From positions 62,001 to 126,000 of IMG/VR virus record IMGVR_UViG_3300041411_000080: 64,000 bases of DNA. One strand, written 5' to 3'. Within the stretch, counting starts at the first letter, position 1. Each line of letters begins with the position of its first letter. Below, in pieces: positions 34,101-41,783 of this stretch. The notes under the pieces were generated by a model, which was given only the letters and a program-made list of their open reading frames with translations, ran no database searches and was not told where the DNA came from. The position numbers and the translations under genes were made by a program. The stretch comes from a virus.

Positions 34101-35618
34101 GGTTCCGCTGATCAGAAAGTGATTCTTGATCGTCATGAAGTATGGCGCGAGTTGAACGATCCGACAGTTGCCACCATCGAAGACTCGAACCCAATTGCTA
34201 ACCTGCGTGAGCAAGAAGCAATGACCTATCGTGGGTCGGGTGGTCGAGCTGCTGTATCGATGGTTGCTCGTACCCGTGTGTATGGTGATAACGATCGGGG
34301 GATTATCTCTGAATCGACAGTTGACTCTGGTGACGTAGGTATTATTGCTTACATGACTCCTGATGCTAACTTCACTTCCATGCGTGGTTTGACTCGCACG
34401 TTTGATGAGTCTGTTGATGCTAAGTCTAAGTTGTTCTCTACCTCTGCACTCTTGGGTGTAGGTATGGCACACGATGACATGAAGCGTATCGGCTTTGCGT
34501 CGATTCAACAGCAACAAGGTTTGTATGCAGATGGTTACGACCTCTCTCCAGTTCGTACTGGTTATGAGCAAGTGATCGCACAACGTACATCGAGTATCTT
34601 TGCGACCTCAGCTGATCAAGACGGTGAAGTTATCTCCGTTGACAAACATGCTGTACTTGTGAAGTATGCCGATGGTGAAATTGAATCTGCTCCACTGGGC
34701 ACGATTCATGGTTCTGCTGCTGGTGTGGTTTATCCACATGACTTGGTGACCGATCTTAAGAAAGGTGACAAAGTAAAACGCGGTGACACAATCTCATACA
34801 ACCGTAAGTATTTCAAGAAGGATCGCTACAACCCTAATCAAGCATCTTGGATGCCTGGGGTTATTGGCGTGGTTGTATTTAGTGACAACCTCGATACCCT
34901 CGAGGACGGATCTGTTGTTTCGGAATCCATGGCTGTTAAGTTGAACACACAGACCGCTGACGTGAAGAACGTTATCGTTCGGTTCGACCAACATGTCCGG
35001 GATCTGGTTAAAGTGGGTGACCACCTCGACCTGAATTCAATTCTATGTATTATTGAAGATCCTGAAACTGCGGGTAACACGCTGTTTGATGAAGCTTCTA
35101 TTGAGACACTCAAACGTCTCTCGGCTGCCACACCTACTGCTAAGGTAGTTGGTACGGTATCTCGAATCGAATGTTTCTATCACGGTGACCTAGATGACAT
35201 GTCTGACAACCTGCGTTCAATCGCAGAACGTTCAGATGAAGAACGTGCTGAAGCTGCACGTCAACGAGGGCGCAATGCTCACTCCGGTGAAGTAGATTCC
35301 TCCTTCCGTATTAAAGGTCAAGTGCTGGAACCAGATAGCATGGTTATTCGTATTTACATCGACCATGATATTCCATTCGGTACGGGTGACAAAGCTGTAC
35401 TGTGTAACCAGATGAAGACTGTTATCTCTCGTGTGATGACTGGTACTAACACTCTGGAAGATGGCACGCCAATCGATATCATCTTCGGCAATACGTCTGT
35501 AGAAGAACGGATGGTAATGTCTCCGAAACTAATCGCAACCACTAGCATGCTCTTGAAGCAACTCTCCAAACACATTGCTGGTGTATACCGAGGAACTAAA
35601 CATGCAAAAGCAAAGTAA
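31173..35618 (+). CDS. virion RNA polymerase beta subunit
   Basis: 1481 residues. The region near 610-640 (F-L-S-N-G-V-T-Y-R-Q-R) matches the beta lobe/fork start (F-x-I-N-G-x-E-R). Near residues 1405-1420, G-D-K-A-V-L-C-N-Q-M-K-T-V-I-S-R matches bacterial G-D-K-M-A-G-R-H-G-N-K-G-x-V-S-R, with both active-site lysines kept exactly eight residues apart, followed by D-G-T-P-I-D-I-I-F-G-N (bacterial G-x-P-V-D-I-V-L-N-P). Unusual is an acidic insertion near 350-385 (D-D-E-E-E-L-D-E-E) and a Glu-rich helix near 265. AAGGAAA precedes the ATG. Expressed with beta' as one unit. Confidence 0.92.
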   Translation: MRLKIIQFLRDYGLRQIGELQSPRLHAIKKFDFPMETIYHFWDDNTAVIGPSQVDPIIAKLKGKVFIEHFTQLETLDGSPKRTGVLPITLLNDFRKQHRFFKPLRRDESVRLNQQNVALFNYNMLNPLYRYIASYKATYYRWCNNAATMWTGVANAVERFPQWNHFIELHVPERIPTIAQFKQLETSQNQHLLELFNTGSLLNLFDLYRYLGLERKTSYISKIPKAALAQINFFVRVQGSFFVINLGKLDEWRTQTEEEAEADAIEAAAQKVALENNDKEALFAMGFESYIDDFGMEAYFKPEVLQRRFISLMTTLVEYAHGGGTLIENDANVQGNNLLQAFKEITEEQPVAPVDPDDEEELDEEKPKVVEEEVVEVDATEVGEPLSKVYKQFDLDILQVTFEPPPELDLERTTLHIENDEMSEAAVKTLKVEERKPGTPARQEEFTTGDEMLDGVAKRAYRLAKTNMISERSFEQAVDQAMSYETMPDPFGSGLTVKEAMQYSAEDFTVPVDAFPDKATIMDKAMLKSVHKPMMRKYVKTLLPKDILNAIMFVQRQGVSVTDIKIRENEDVMNHTQTFTVTVKPVRAPASNLEFTIPVIDKDGRFLSNGVTYRQRIQRADIPIRKVNPMKVALTSYTNKTFVLRSERADNNYDKWLTRQLDVKARDESNNIISNPKFAEIDLSEFQGLPRVYTALATKFSAFDNGDIHFYFNYPKREEHFQTKYGITASNVERDGMVLVGAYNNTPVVVDQQGVFYLQESMTDLEPMGTIVDLAGLNLTKAPLESVDVKIGGKDIPLGLVLGYQFGFNNLLDKLGVEYTAYPRGTKGVVIQPDEWVLAFNDEVLVFPRSDYKAMLVLGGMRRYHKSLRNYSRYDFNRKDVYFRILAEQDMGARFLKEIEFLFEAWLDPITKGLLEEMGEPTDFEGLLYRSVELLMNDWSPNEVDGAYMRYRGYERIAGQVFSSLSKAVKRFNNREGSADQKVILDRHEVWRELNDPTVATIEDSNPIANLREQEAMTYRGSGGRAAVSMVARTRVYGDNDRGIISESTVDSGDVGIIAYMTPDANFTSMRGLTRTFDESVDAKSKLFSTSALLGVGMAHDDMKRIGFASIQQQQGLYADGYDLSPVRTGYEQVIAQRTSSIFATSADQDGEVISVDKHAVLVKYADGEIESAPLGTIHGSAAGVVYPHDLVTDLKKGDKVKRGDTISYNRKYFKKDRYNPNQASWMPGVIGVVVFSDNLDTLEDGSVVSESMAVKLNTQTADVKNVIVRFDQHVRDLVKVGDHLDLNSILCIIEDPETAGNTLFDEASIETLKRLSAATPTAKVVGTVSRIECFYHGDLDDMSDNLRSIAERSDEERAEAARQRGRNAHSGEVDSSFRIKGQVLEPDSMVIRIYIDHDIPFGTGDKAVLCNQMKTVISRVMTGTNTLEDGTPIDIIFGNTSVEERMVMSPKLIATTSMLLKQLSKHIAGVYRGTKHAKAK

Positions 35619-35799
35619 CAACGTAGTCTTCGGACAGAACCTTGCCGTTCTGACCGCTGCTGCTGAACTGGGCACAGAAGCAATTCTGCGCTCCCTGGGC
35701 TCCGAATCGGCTGCCAACACCATCGAAGGCGAATCGCTCTCCGCTGCGGATATTAAAGCCGCATTGGTTGGTCGTATGCTTAAACAACTGAACTGCTAA
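35602..35799 (+). CDS. small hypothetical protein overlapping beta end
   Basis: 65 residues, from the ATG at 35602, which has GAGGAAC upstream; an earlier TTG at 35575 lies inside the beta gene and lacks such a site. It overlaps the beta gene by 17 bases. It is Ala/Leu/Ser-rich and helical, with little charge. It sits between the polymerase and the acidic virion protein. A small helical virion or assembly factor is possible; no family known. Confidence 0.72.
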   Translation: MQKQSNNVVFGQNLAVLTAAAELGTEAILRSLGSESAANTIEGESLSAADIKAALVGRMLKQLNC

Positions 35800-35811
35800 T
35801 TAGGAGCTATC

Positions 35812-37803
35812 ATGTACCAATCCGAAACTATGGACGCTGTCCGTGACGCAGCCCAGACGTTGACTCGGGAAGGTAAAGTACTGACCATGGGGAACCCTGA
35901 GTTCCCTTTGGCTGTATTCGCCGACACCTACAAAGTTGACGCAGAGCCGACCAACACTGCGCTCCCTGATGAAGAGATCGTAGCTGTTGAAGAACACTTC
36001 GATGAGATCAACCAAGACACCACTCCGGCTGAAGATGATTCCCGTGAAGGTATTGTTGCTAACTTGGGCCAAGCTGTAGCCAAGGTTCAGTTCAACACTA
36101 CCAACGTGATTATCCCTGCTATTAAAGCAATGCATCAAGCTTACGCTAGTATGCAAGCTGCTTCTTGCCAACCTGAGTACTCGGTTAAGGCTTGGCGTTA
36201 TCTGGCTCCTCACAACAGCGCTACGCTGGTTAACCACATCAACACTCGGTACACTACCGTTCGTCCGAAAGACTCTTATAAGTCGTTCGCTCTGGAAGGC
36301 CAGTCTGCTGAAGCCATTATCGAAATGATGGCGGTCAACAACCCACACCTCGAACAAGAGGAAGTAACTGAGTGGGCTCTGGAAGTTGGTAGTGCTCGTG
36401 TTGAAGCTGTGTGGAACTCGCTGTTTACCACTGGCCATGTAATGCCGGGTGGTCTGCCTTACCTTTCAGCTCAATCTGCACCGTTTAACGTTGACGACAT
36501 TCTGGTTGCTTATCTGATTTGCGGCCACTACATCGACAACCCAGTTGTGGTTCCTAACATCTCCGTTGATCTGGAAGAGTGGGAACACACCATGAAACTG
36601 TTGCACGAAATGTTCGGCTTCTATCTGATGCGCGCTTACGTGCGTCGTGCTGACATGCGTGAACAGGGTGTGATGATCCTGAAGAACGAGGCTACCAACC
36701 CAATCGCTACCCGTAAAGCAGTTGTTACTGTTAACGGTGACGTGTTCGATCCATGGGTTGTAGGTGGTGGTGACATTCAAGCTATTCTGGGCGCTGCTGT
36801 TGAGAACACTGGCGTCACTGACGTTAAGTATCTGGACGCCGCTGCACACAAGTTCATTGAACGCTGGCATGAAGTTTACCCACTGATTCAACAAGCGGCT
36901 ATCGACTATTCTGATCGTCAGCGGATGAACAACGTTATTACTACCTTCCGTGAAATCGGTCGTAGTGAACTGTTGAAAGACCGTTACACTCCAGAAACTG
37001 AAACTGCTCTGATTGATGCACTCCGTTACGTACGTCGTGACGATTACGAGAATCCATACAAGGTCTTCTCGAATCTGATCTGCCGTGTTTACTTCCCTGA
37101 ATCGACTTACCTCGAATATCTGGATGCTATCGATCAACATGGTCAAACCTTTACCAAGGCTTCTGTTCGTGAACTGGCTACCCAAGCGATGATCTCGCTG
37201 GTTGCTATCTTCCAAGCGAAGCAGATCAAGGTTGAAGGGTTTATCCCTGAGATTGATCCAGAAGGTTCGGCTGGTGGTCCTATTGATGACTCCGGTCTCT
37301 TGGCGATTACTGATGATGAAGCTCCTGAAGAAACCGCTGATGGCATTGAAGGTGAAATCGGTGACACTGGCGAAGTGGGTGATACCGGCGTGGTTGATGA
37401 TCTCACTGGCGATGATGCTGGCATGGACGATCTTGCTGGCGGCACTGACGGTGGTCTGGACGATGCAGCTGATAGCTTGGGTGGTGATGACACTGCTCTC
37501 GATACCGATCTCGGTGGGACTGATACTGAAGCGGCTGTAGGTGAAGCTACTGATGTAGAAGAAGACTTCTCTGCTGAACCAGAGGAAGAAGATCCATACG
37601 CTGAACTGGAAACCGGTGAAGCTGATGACGTGGAAGAAGAGTCGGAAGAAGTTGAATCTGAGGAAACTACAGAAGAGACCGAAGAAGAATCTGAGTCCGC
37701 TGAGGTAGAAGAAGAATCCGAAGAGACTACTGAGGAAACTGACGTCGAAGAGACTGAAGAATCCGAGGAAGAAACTGAAGAAGACGACACCCCTTTAGCG
37801 TAA
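35812..37803 (+). CDS. virion-type protein with long acidic tail; zero-frame product of a likely -1 frameshift gene
   Basis: 663 residues in the zero frame. Residues 1-475 are a helical globular region with no known domain. From about residue 480 to the end the chain is almost only Asp, Glu, Gly, Thr, Ser and Val, a disordered acidic tail of some 180 residues. The zero frame ends with P-L-A-stop. Two codons earlier the heptamer C-CCT-TTA is in register for -1 slippage and a hairpin follows, so part of the ribosomes should continue into the frame ending at 38903 (see those entries). AGGAG precedes the ATG. Its place between beta and the prohead protease matches phiKZ gp177, a virion protein as I remember it. 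Confidence 0.85.
   Translation: MYQSETMDAVRDAAQTLTREGKVLTMGNPEFPLAVFADTYKVDAEPTNTALPDEEIVAVEEHFDEINQDTTPAEDDSREGIVANLGQAVAKVQFNTTNVIIPAIKAMHQAYASMQAASCQPEYSVKAWRYLAPHNSATLVNHINTRYTTVRPKDSYKSFALEGQSAEAIIEMMAVNNPHLEQEEVTEWALEVGSARVEAVWNSLFTTGHVMPGGLPYLSAQSAPFNVDDILVAYLICGHYIDNPVVVPNISVDLEEWEHTMKLLHEMFGFYLMRAYVRRADMREQGVMILKNEATNPIATRKAVVTVNGDVFDPWVVGGGDIQAILGAAVENTGVTDVKYLDAAAHKFIERWHEVYPLIQQAAIDYSDRQRMNNVITTFREIGRSELLKDRYTPETETALIDALRYVRRDDYENPYKVFSNLICRVYFPESTYLEYLDAIDQHGQTFTKASVRELATQAMISLVAIFQAKQIKVEGFIPEIDPEGSAGGPIDDSGLLAITDDEAPEETADGIEGEIGDTGEVGDTGVVDDLTGDDAGMDDLAGGTDGGLDDAADSLGGDDTALDTDLGGTDTEAAVGEATDVEEDFSAEPEEEDPYAELETGEADDVEEESEEVESEETTEETEEESESAEVEEESEETTEETDVEETEESEEETEEDDTPLA
37791..37797 (+). 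promoter_or_regulatory. putative -1 ribosomal frameshift site CCCTTTA
   Basis: The sequence C-CCT-TTA is a perfect X-XXY-YYZ heptamer, with CCT (Pro) and TTA (Leu) as zero-frame codons 661 and 662 of the gene at 35812-37803. Re-pairing on CCC and TTT moves the ribosome back one base. It then enters a frame open to 38903 instead of meeting the TAA two codons later. Confidence 0.7.
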
Positions 37804-38903
37804 GCCAGCCTTCAAAAGAAGCTTGGAGTCCTGAGGAAATTAAGCGCCGTCTCGCTAGGCTAGATGCCCGGCGAAGCGGTCGCCCTTATCCCGCTTGGAC
37901 CGAAAGCCAGGGCGCTGGCAAAGAATACACTGAAGGTCCTGAGAGTAAGTTCACGCACCAAGGTTCCGTCTACAGTGTAGATGAACTGCTGAAGCTTACG
38001 AAGGGTTTACCAACGATTGATCTTCCAATCAAGAAGTTGCTGTGGATGCTTGACGGGGTTACCCAATTTGACGATGAACGCATCAGTAAGGTAGACCTGA
38101 GCTATCCAGTGATCGTTCAACAGCTTTCTCGTGGCTTAGGTCGATACGTAACCTTAGATGGTTTCCATCGTGTGGTACGTGCTGCTAGCGAAGGTCACAC
38201 GACTATTAAAGCGATCGTAGTAGACGATGCATTAATCGCCAAGCTTACACACCAGACACTCAGTACTGAAGGGTTCATTACTATCGATGAAGCGCGTGAG
38301 CGTGCACAAAGAGAATGTGATGCTGAAGGTATTGATCCTACTCTAAGTAATGCTGAACGTTGCACTCGTTTGATTGACATTCAACAGGGTTCTCCTTTGA
38401 TGCAAGAAGAACGTGAACGTAAGGCAGCTTACGCCGAGAGTCCTAACTGGAATCGTTTTAAAGCACATTCCATGCGAGTGATTAAAGAACTACCGCCTTC
38501 GATCGCAGAACGTCAAGCAGCTGATAAGTTCCATCGGGATCTTAAAGCTAAACTAGGTCAAACCAATGGAGTTCCAGCTATGGAAAAGTTTAACTCTAAG
38601 AATCTCTTCTCTATGTCGATAAGTAACGAGGCTGTAGCTCGTGATCCATTATGGCAACAACTCTTAGATGCTGATTGCTATTCTACATCGATTGCAGTAG
38701 CTGTACGGGAACATCCTGTTGAAGGTAAGGTTCTTGCTGATCTGTATACGAAGTTGAACGACCTTAGTAAAGGTGATGGCAAACGTGAATCAGCTTACGA
38801 TGCTTACTGTAATACTTGGTACGGCAAAGATGAAGACGATAAACTGAAGCTCATCAAAGACACGACCAAAGCTTTGAAAGCTCTTGAGAAAACATTTAAA
38901 TAA
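37797..38903 (+). CDS. -1 frame extension with ParB/sulfiredoxin-like domain
   Basis: 368 residues read from the frameshift site. The frame is open from 37779 but has no ATG, GTG or TTG before 38037 (TTG). The 80 codons between read as normal protein (W-S-P-E-E-I-K-R-R-L-A-R-L; V-Y-S-V-D-E-L-L-K-L) and supply the first strand of a ParB/Srx-like domain, whose core is R-Y-V-T-L-D-G-F-H-R-V-V-R-A. Starting at 38037 would cut this domain. ParB/Srx folds include DNA-binding, nuclease and CTP- or ATP-using enzymes; which applies is unclear. A helical region of about 220 residues follows. The expected fusion with the upstream gene has about 1030 residues. An alternative is a non-standard start codon or a sequencing indel. 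Confidence 0.75.
   Translation, partial: SVSQPSKEAWSPEEIKRRLARLDARRSGRPYPAWTESQGAGKEYTEGPESKFTHQGSVYSVDELLKLTKGLPTIDLPIKKLLWMLDGVTQFDDERISKVDLSYPVIVQQLSRGLGRYVTLDGFHRVVRAASEGHTTIKAIVVDDALIAKLTHQTLSTEGFITIDEARERAQRECDAEGIDPTLSNAERCTRLIDIQQGSPLMQEERERKAAYAESPNWNRFKAHSMRVIKELPPSIAERQAADKFHRDLKAKLGQTNGVPAMEKFNSKNLFSMSISNEAVARDPLWQQLLDADCYSTSIAVAVREHPVEGKVLADLYTKLNDLSKGDGKRESAYDAYCNTWYGKDEDDKLKLIKDTTKALKALEKTFK
37805..37826 (+). promoter_or_regulatory. hairpin downstream of the frameshift site
   Basis: CCAGCCTTC and GAAGCTTGG pair around an AAAA loop with a single C-C mismatch and one G-U pair. It begins 7 bases after the slippery heptamer, within the 5-9 base spacing usual for stimulatory structures. 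It has no U-tail and lies inside the open -1 frame, so it is not a terminator. Confidence 0.6.
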
Positions 38904-38912
38904 AGGTGACCC

Positions 38913-39632
38913 ATGAACACACCAAATCTGATTCGTGATGCTGACTTTGTACTTAGTCGGCTTTCAGAAGAGTCTGATGGAAGTGTCGTTACTACTGTTC
39001 CATGCACGGTACAGATCCCAGAAAGTTTTGCAGCTAAGAACCTTGCTGTTATCGGCAGTGAGGTTTTTATCTTTGGTTTCTTCCCGATCATCATGGGTGA
39101 CCGATATGCTGTAAACAAAGCTATCGCAATGATGCGGATCTGTCCTAGCTCTACGCAGAAGATCGTAGTTAACGAGACACCATACATCGAGTTCCAGTTT
39201 GAAGCTGGTGACACACTAATCTACACAACTGCTCTGGTTGTGACGGATACACTTAGTTACTACATGTACGACGAGTTCATTGCTAAAGGGAATATCCCTT
39301 GGTACATGGATTACTTTGACATGGCAAATATGTTCGACACAGCAAAAGAGCATGCCGGGGTTGACCTCGGTGGTCGTTCGATTATCGAGTTGATTATTTC
39401 AACTATCGCTCGAGATCCGAATGATATGACTCGGCTGTATCGGCACATCCTTGCACGCCCGGAAGACCTCAGGCTTAAACCCCCTGTTACGGTTCCCTTC
39501 CGTTCTGTTATTTGGAACACTTCCGATACAACGTCTAAACTAAACGGCGCTTACTACGATCACGGTATCAACTCAGCTTTGGTTAACCAATCTGAGTCTG
39601 TTGAAATGCTCGAGGAACTGCTCCGAACTTAA
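38913..39632 (+). CDS. probable virion protein, gp176-like position
   Basis: 239 residues, mixed alpha/beta, without signal peptide. An aromatic stretch (W-Y-M-D-Y-F-D) lies mid-protein. AAAGGTGACC precedes the ATG, nine bases after the previous stop. It lies between the frameshifted virion gene and the prohead protease, the place of phiKZ gp176. I recognise no domain; virion role is inferred from synteny. Confidence 0.75.
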   Translation: MNTPNLIRDADFVLSRLSEESDGSVVTTVPCTVQIPESFAAKNLAVIGSEVFIFGFFPIIMGDRYAVNKAIAMMRICPSSTQKIVVNETPYIEFQFEAGDTLIYTTALVVTDTLSYYMYDEFIAKGNIPWYMDYFDMANMFDTAKEHAGVDLGGRSIIELIISTIARDPNDMTRLYRHILARPEDLRLKPPVTVPFRSVIWNTSDTTSKLNGAYYDHGINSALVNQSESVEMLEELLRT

Positions 39633-39645
39633 TTGGAAGTGGCAT

Positions 39646-40515
39646 ATGAACCTAGGTATTATCCGAGGGAGAACGATCCCTAACCCATCTGGCCAAGTAC
39701 CTCTGTCTCAGACAGCGGTTACTGTTGGCTGTGCAATGCTGGCTGGTACTAATAAGCGAGGCATCCTACCTGCGGATGCCAGCGGTTACTACACTCTCGT
39801 AGTGGGTAGCTATGGTACACATAACTCAGCTGGTATGTTTTATGATGAAGCATCTGGCTGTGCAATGTTTGAGCCTTCGAGTTCTTTGATGAGACGTCTT
39901 AAGAAAGGCGTGTTGTTCATGGAGTTCAAACACCCTGAACCATTCCAAGATCTGATGATCGATGGTCGGGTTGTCCGCAGACCAATGTCGGATGCTGAGT
40001 ACCTGATGCGCATTCGTCAAATCGACGATAACCGTGTATGTGCACACATTCGTAATCTGACTATCGTTGATGGTATTAACGAACAGGGTAAACCAGTTAA
40101 GATGGTCGTGGCTGAAGTTAAGCCTTACGGTCCATACGCTAAAGTCTTCCAAGACTCTCTGGATAACCCAAGCATCAACACTTACTGCTCGGTTCGTTCG
40201 ATCACTCAAGACGATCAATACCGTGGCATTAAGTACACTCGTGAAATCGCTACTTGGGACTTCGTGGGTGAAGGTGGTATCTTTACCGCTAACAAATATA
40301 CTTCTCCTGGACTGGAGAACTATACTGCTGAAGAAGCAATGATTATCCCTGAACGTCAGATCACACCAGACGTACTTTGGAAGATCCAAGATGACAACCA
40401 AAAGCGAACCTTGCTTGGGTTGGAATCTGCTGAACACCGTGATGTATCGGAGCTGATCAAGATTCTTGATTGGGATCGGTCTAAAGGTGTTCGTCGTCCT
40501 AACTACCTCCGTTAA
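39646..40515 (+). CDS. prohead protease (gp21/S78-type, gp175-like)
   Basis: 289 residues from the ATG at 39646 (GGAAGTGG upstream). The catalytic pair of the herpesvirus/T4 gp21 protease fold is visible: His96 in M-E-F-K-H-P and Ser182 in Y-C-S-V-R-S, separated by the usual strands. In phiKZ-related phages this enzyme matures the head by cutting many virion proteins after S/A/G-x-E. Candidate substrates here are the acidic-leader proteins at 18491-19099 and 54893-56719. It is the last gene of the rightward operon that starts with RNA polymerase beta', and a bidirectional terminator follows. Confidence 0.85.
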   Translation: MNLGIIRGRTIPNPSGQVPLSQTAVTVGCAMLAGTNKRGILPADASGYYTLVVGSYGTHNSAGMFYDEASGCAMFEPSSSLMRRLKKGVLFMEFKHPEPFQDLMIDGRVVRRPMSDAEYLMRIRQIDDNRVCAHIRNLTIVDGINEQGKPVKMVVAEVKPYGPYAKVFQDSLDNPSINTYCSVRSITQDDQYRGIKYTREIATWDFVGEGGIFTANKYTSPGLENYTAEEAMIIPERQITPDVLWKIQDDNQKRTLLGLESAEHRDVSELIKILDWDRSKGVRRPNYLR

Positions 40516-40540
40516 GACGAAAAAAAAAAATAAAGCATAT

Positions 40541-40562
40541 GCCCTCTCCGATTGGAGAGGGC
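40541..40562. terminator. bidirectional terminator between convergent genes
   Basis: Perfect 9-base stem GCCCTCTCC/GGAGAGGGC with loop GATT. To the right it is followed by TTTATG; to the left lies an A-run (40520-40530) that becomes a long U-run for leftward transcripts. Confidence 0.9.
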
Positions 40563-40573
40563 TTTATGTCGTC

Positions 40574-41062
40574 TTAGAGGAGCGAAGACTTTGGATCAGG
40601 GAGGCTATCAGGCGAGGCCGTGTTGTGCACGACTTCAGCTGGTGGCATGGCCAGGGTTTTGCCGAGGTCTTGAACCATCTGCAAACCGCGTTGGTGAACT
40701 GCTGCCTGCCGATCAATAACTTCGACATGCCATTCCAGAGTTTTGATCTGGATAGCTTTACTCAGCATGGCGATGATGATCGATGCTGCCGATTCAGGAA
40801 GGTTATCAATCGCCTCAACTTCCAGATCGCCTTCACGGCTTTCGTAGGCAGTCATCAGGCGTACACCATCGAACTCAGCTACGAAGTAACGGGAATCTTC
40901 ACGGTGGAAGAACAGAACCGATTCGCCCTGCTTGCTACCGATCAGATCGATCAGCTGCTTCAGCGCTAAGCGACGATCCTTTACACGTCCCATGCACGAG
41001 GCCAGCACGGTGTAATGGGTCAGTTGGTTGTATACAACGTGGTCAGTCAGTTTGCCGAACAT
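40574..41062 (-). CDS. hypothetical protein
   Basis: 162 residues, alpha/beta with a helical centre (residues about 75-125). AAGGAG precedes the ATG. Last gene of a leftward group of five, the others being small related proteins. The beta-strand pattern in the first half vaguely resembles its neighbours. No domain recognised. Confidence 0.75.
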   Translation of the reverse strand: MFGKLTDHVVYNQLTHYTVLASCMGRVKDRRLALKQLIDLIGSKQGESVLFFHREDSRYFVAEFDGVRLMTAYESREGDLEVEAIDNLPESAASIIIAMLSKAIQIKTLEWHVEVIDRQAAVHQRGLQMVQDLGKTLAMPPAEVVHNTASPDSLPDPKSSLL

Positions 41063-41089
41063 GGTATTGCTCCTTGGGGTTGGGGTTGA

Positions 41090-41455
41090 TTAATGCATTA
41101 CGTTTTCGGAAGGGAAGCCTTGAGCTTCCGCGTACTTCACCAGCTGATAATGCATCTCAGCAGTTACGTCTGACAGGATGTCCGCCAGTTCACCATAGGT
41201 AGCCTTACGACCACCCAGCTCGATGTACGAATTAGTCCACGATCCACCTTGGCAACGAGAGAAGAACTTAACTTCCTGACCGTTTACGTTCACCACGAAA
41301 GTGAAGACCGTACGACGAGGAGCTTCTTCTGCTTCAAAGCGGATGTTCGGGTCACGTGCTACCAACTTTACATGCTCGTCGGCTTCGAACCACTGAACGT
41401 AGATATCGAAGACGGCATCGAATTGGAGTGCGATCAGTTTGTTAGCTAAGTCCAC
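41090..41455 (-). CDS. hypothetical protein (GTG start)
   Basis: 121 residues. The start is GTG at 41455 with AAAGGAC upstream. Layout (helix, several strands, C-terminal helix) resembles the three paralogues to its right, but sequence similarity is too low to include it in their family with confidence. Confidence 0.7.
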   Translation of the reverse strand: MDLANKLIALQFDAVFDIYVQWFEADEHVKLVARDPNIRFEAEEAPRRTVFTFVVNVNGQEVKFFSRCQGGSWTNSYIELGGRKATYGELADILSDVTAEMHYQLVKYAEAQGFPSENVMH

Positions 41456-41480
41456 GGATAAAGTCCTTTAATGGGTTGGG

Positions 41481-41783
41481 TTAAAACATGTCGTGAGGAC
41501 GAACCAGATATTCCTTGATTTGCTTAGCCCACTTATCGAGGTCAGCATCATCTTCGATCAACATCTCAGTATCGTACTTCTCGTGTTGATCCATGAACAC
41601 TACCAGCAAATGATGGTTAGGCTCGATGTAGATCTTGACGTGTTGCTTTTTAGCAACGGGTCCAATGATGAACCCGAATCGATCAGACAACAACCGCGCG
41701 AACAACTTGAAATCGCTAGACTCCAGCTGTTCGAGACGGTTGATCAACGACATTACATTTTTCAGTTCAGGAGCGATCAGCAT
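41481..41783 (-). CDS. small paralogue, member 1 of tandem triplet
   Basis: 100 residues: an N-terminal helix (L-I-N-R-L-E-Q-L), four or five strands, and a C-terminal helix ending K-E-Y-L-V-R-P-H-D-M-F. The genes at 41767-42108 and 42111-42419 have the same layout and end in G-Y-L-K-S-P-S-I-F and D-Y-L-H-N-P-T-Q-A-F. It overlaps its neighbour by 17 bases. Function unknown. Confidence 0.72.
   Translation of the reverse strand: MLIAPELKNVMSLINRLEQLESSDFKLFARLLSDRFGFIIGPVAKKQHVKIYIEPNHHLLVVFMDQHEKYDTEMLIEDDADLDKWAKQIKEYLVRPHDMF

Noticed and set aside
37805-37826. Hairpin as a transcription terminator
   Set aside because: It has a mismatch, no U-tail, lacks the CATA/TATG flanks of the other terminators and lies in an open frame.
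38037-38903. Independent gene starting at TTG 38037
   Set aside because: Poor ribosome binding site, and the start would remove the first part of the ParB/Srx-like domain, while the frame upstream is open and reads as protein. The frameshift model explains the locus better.
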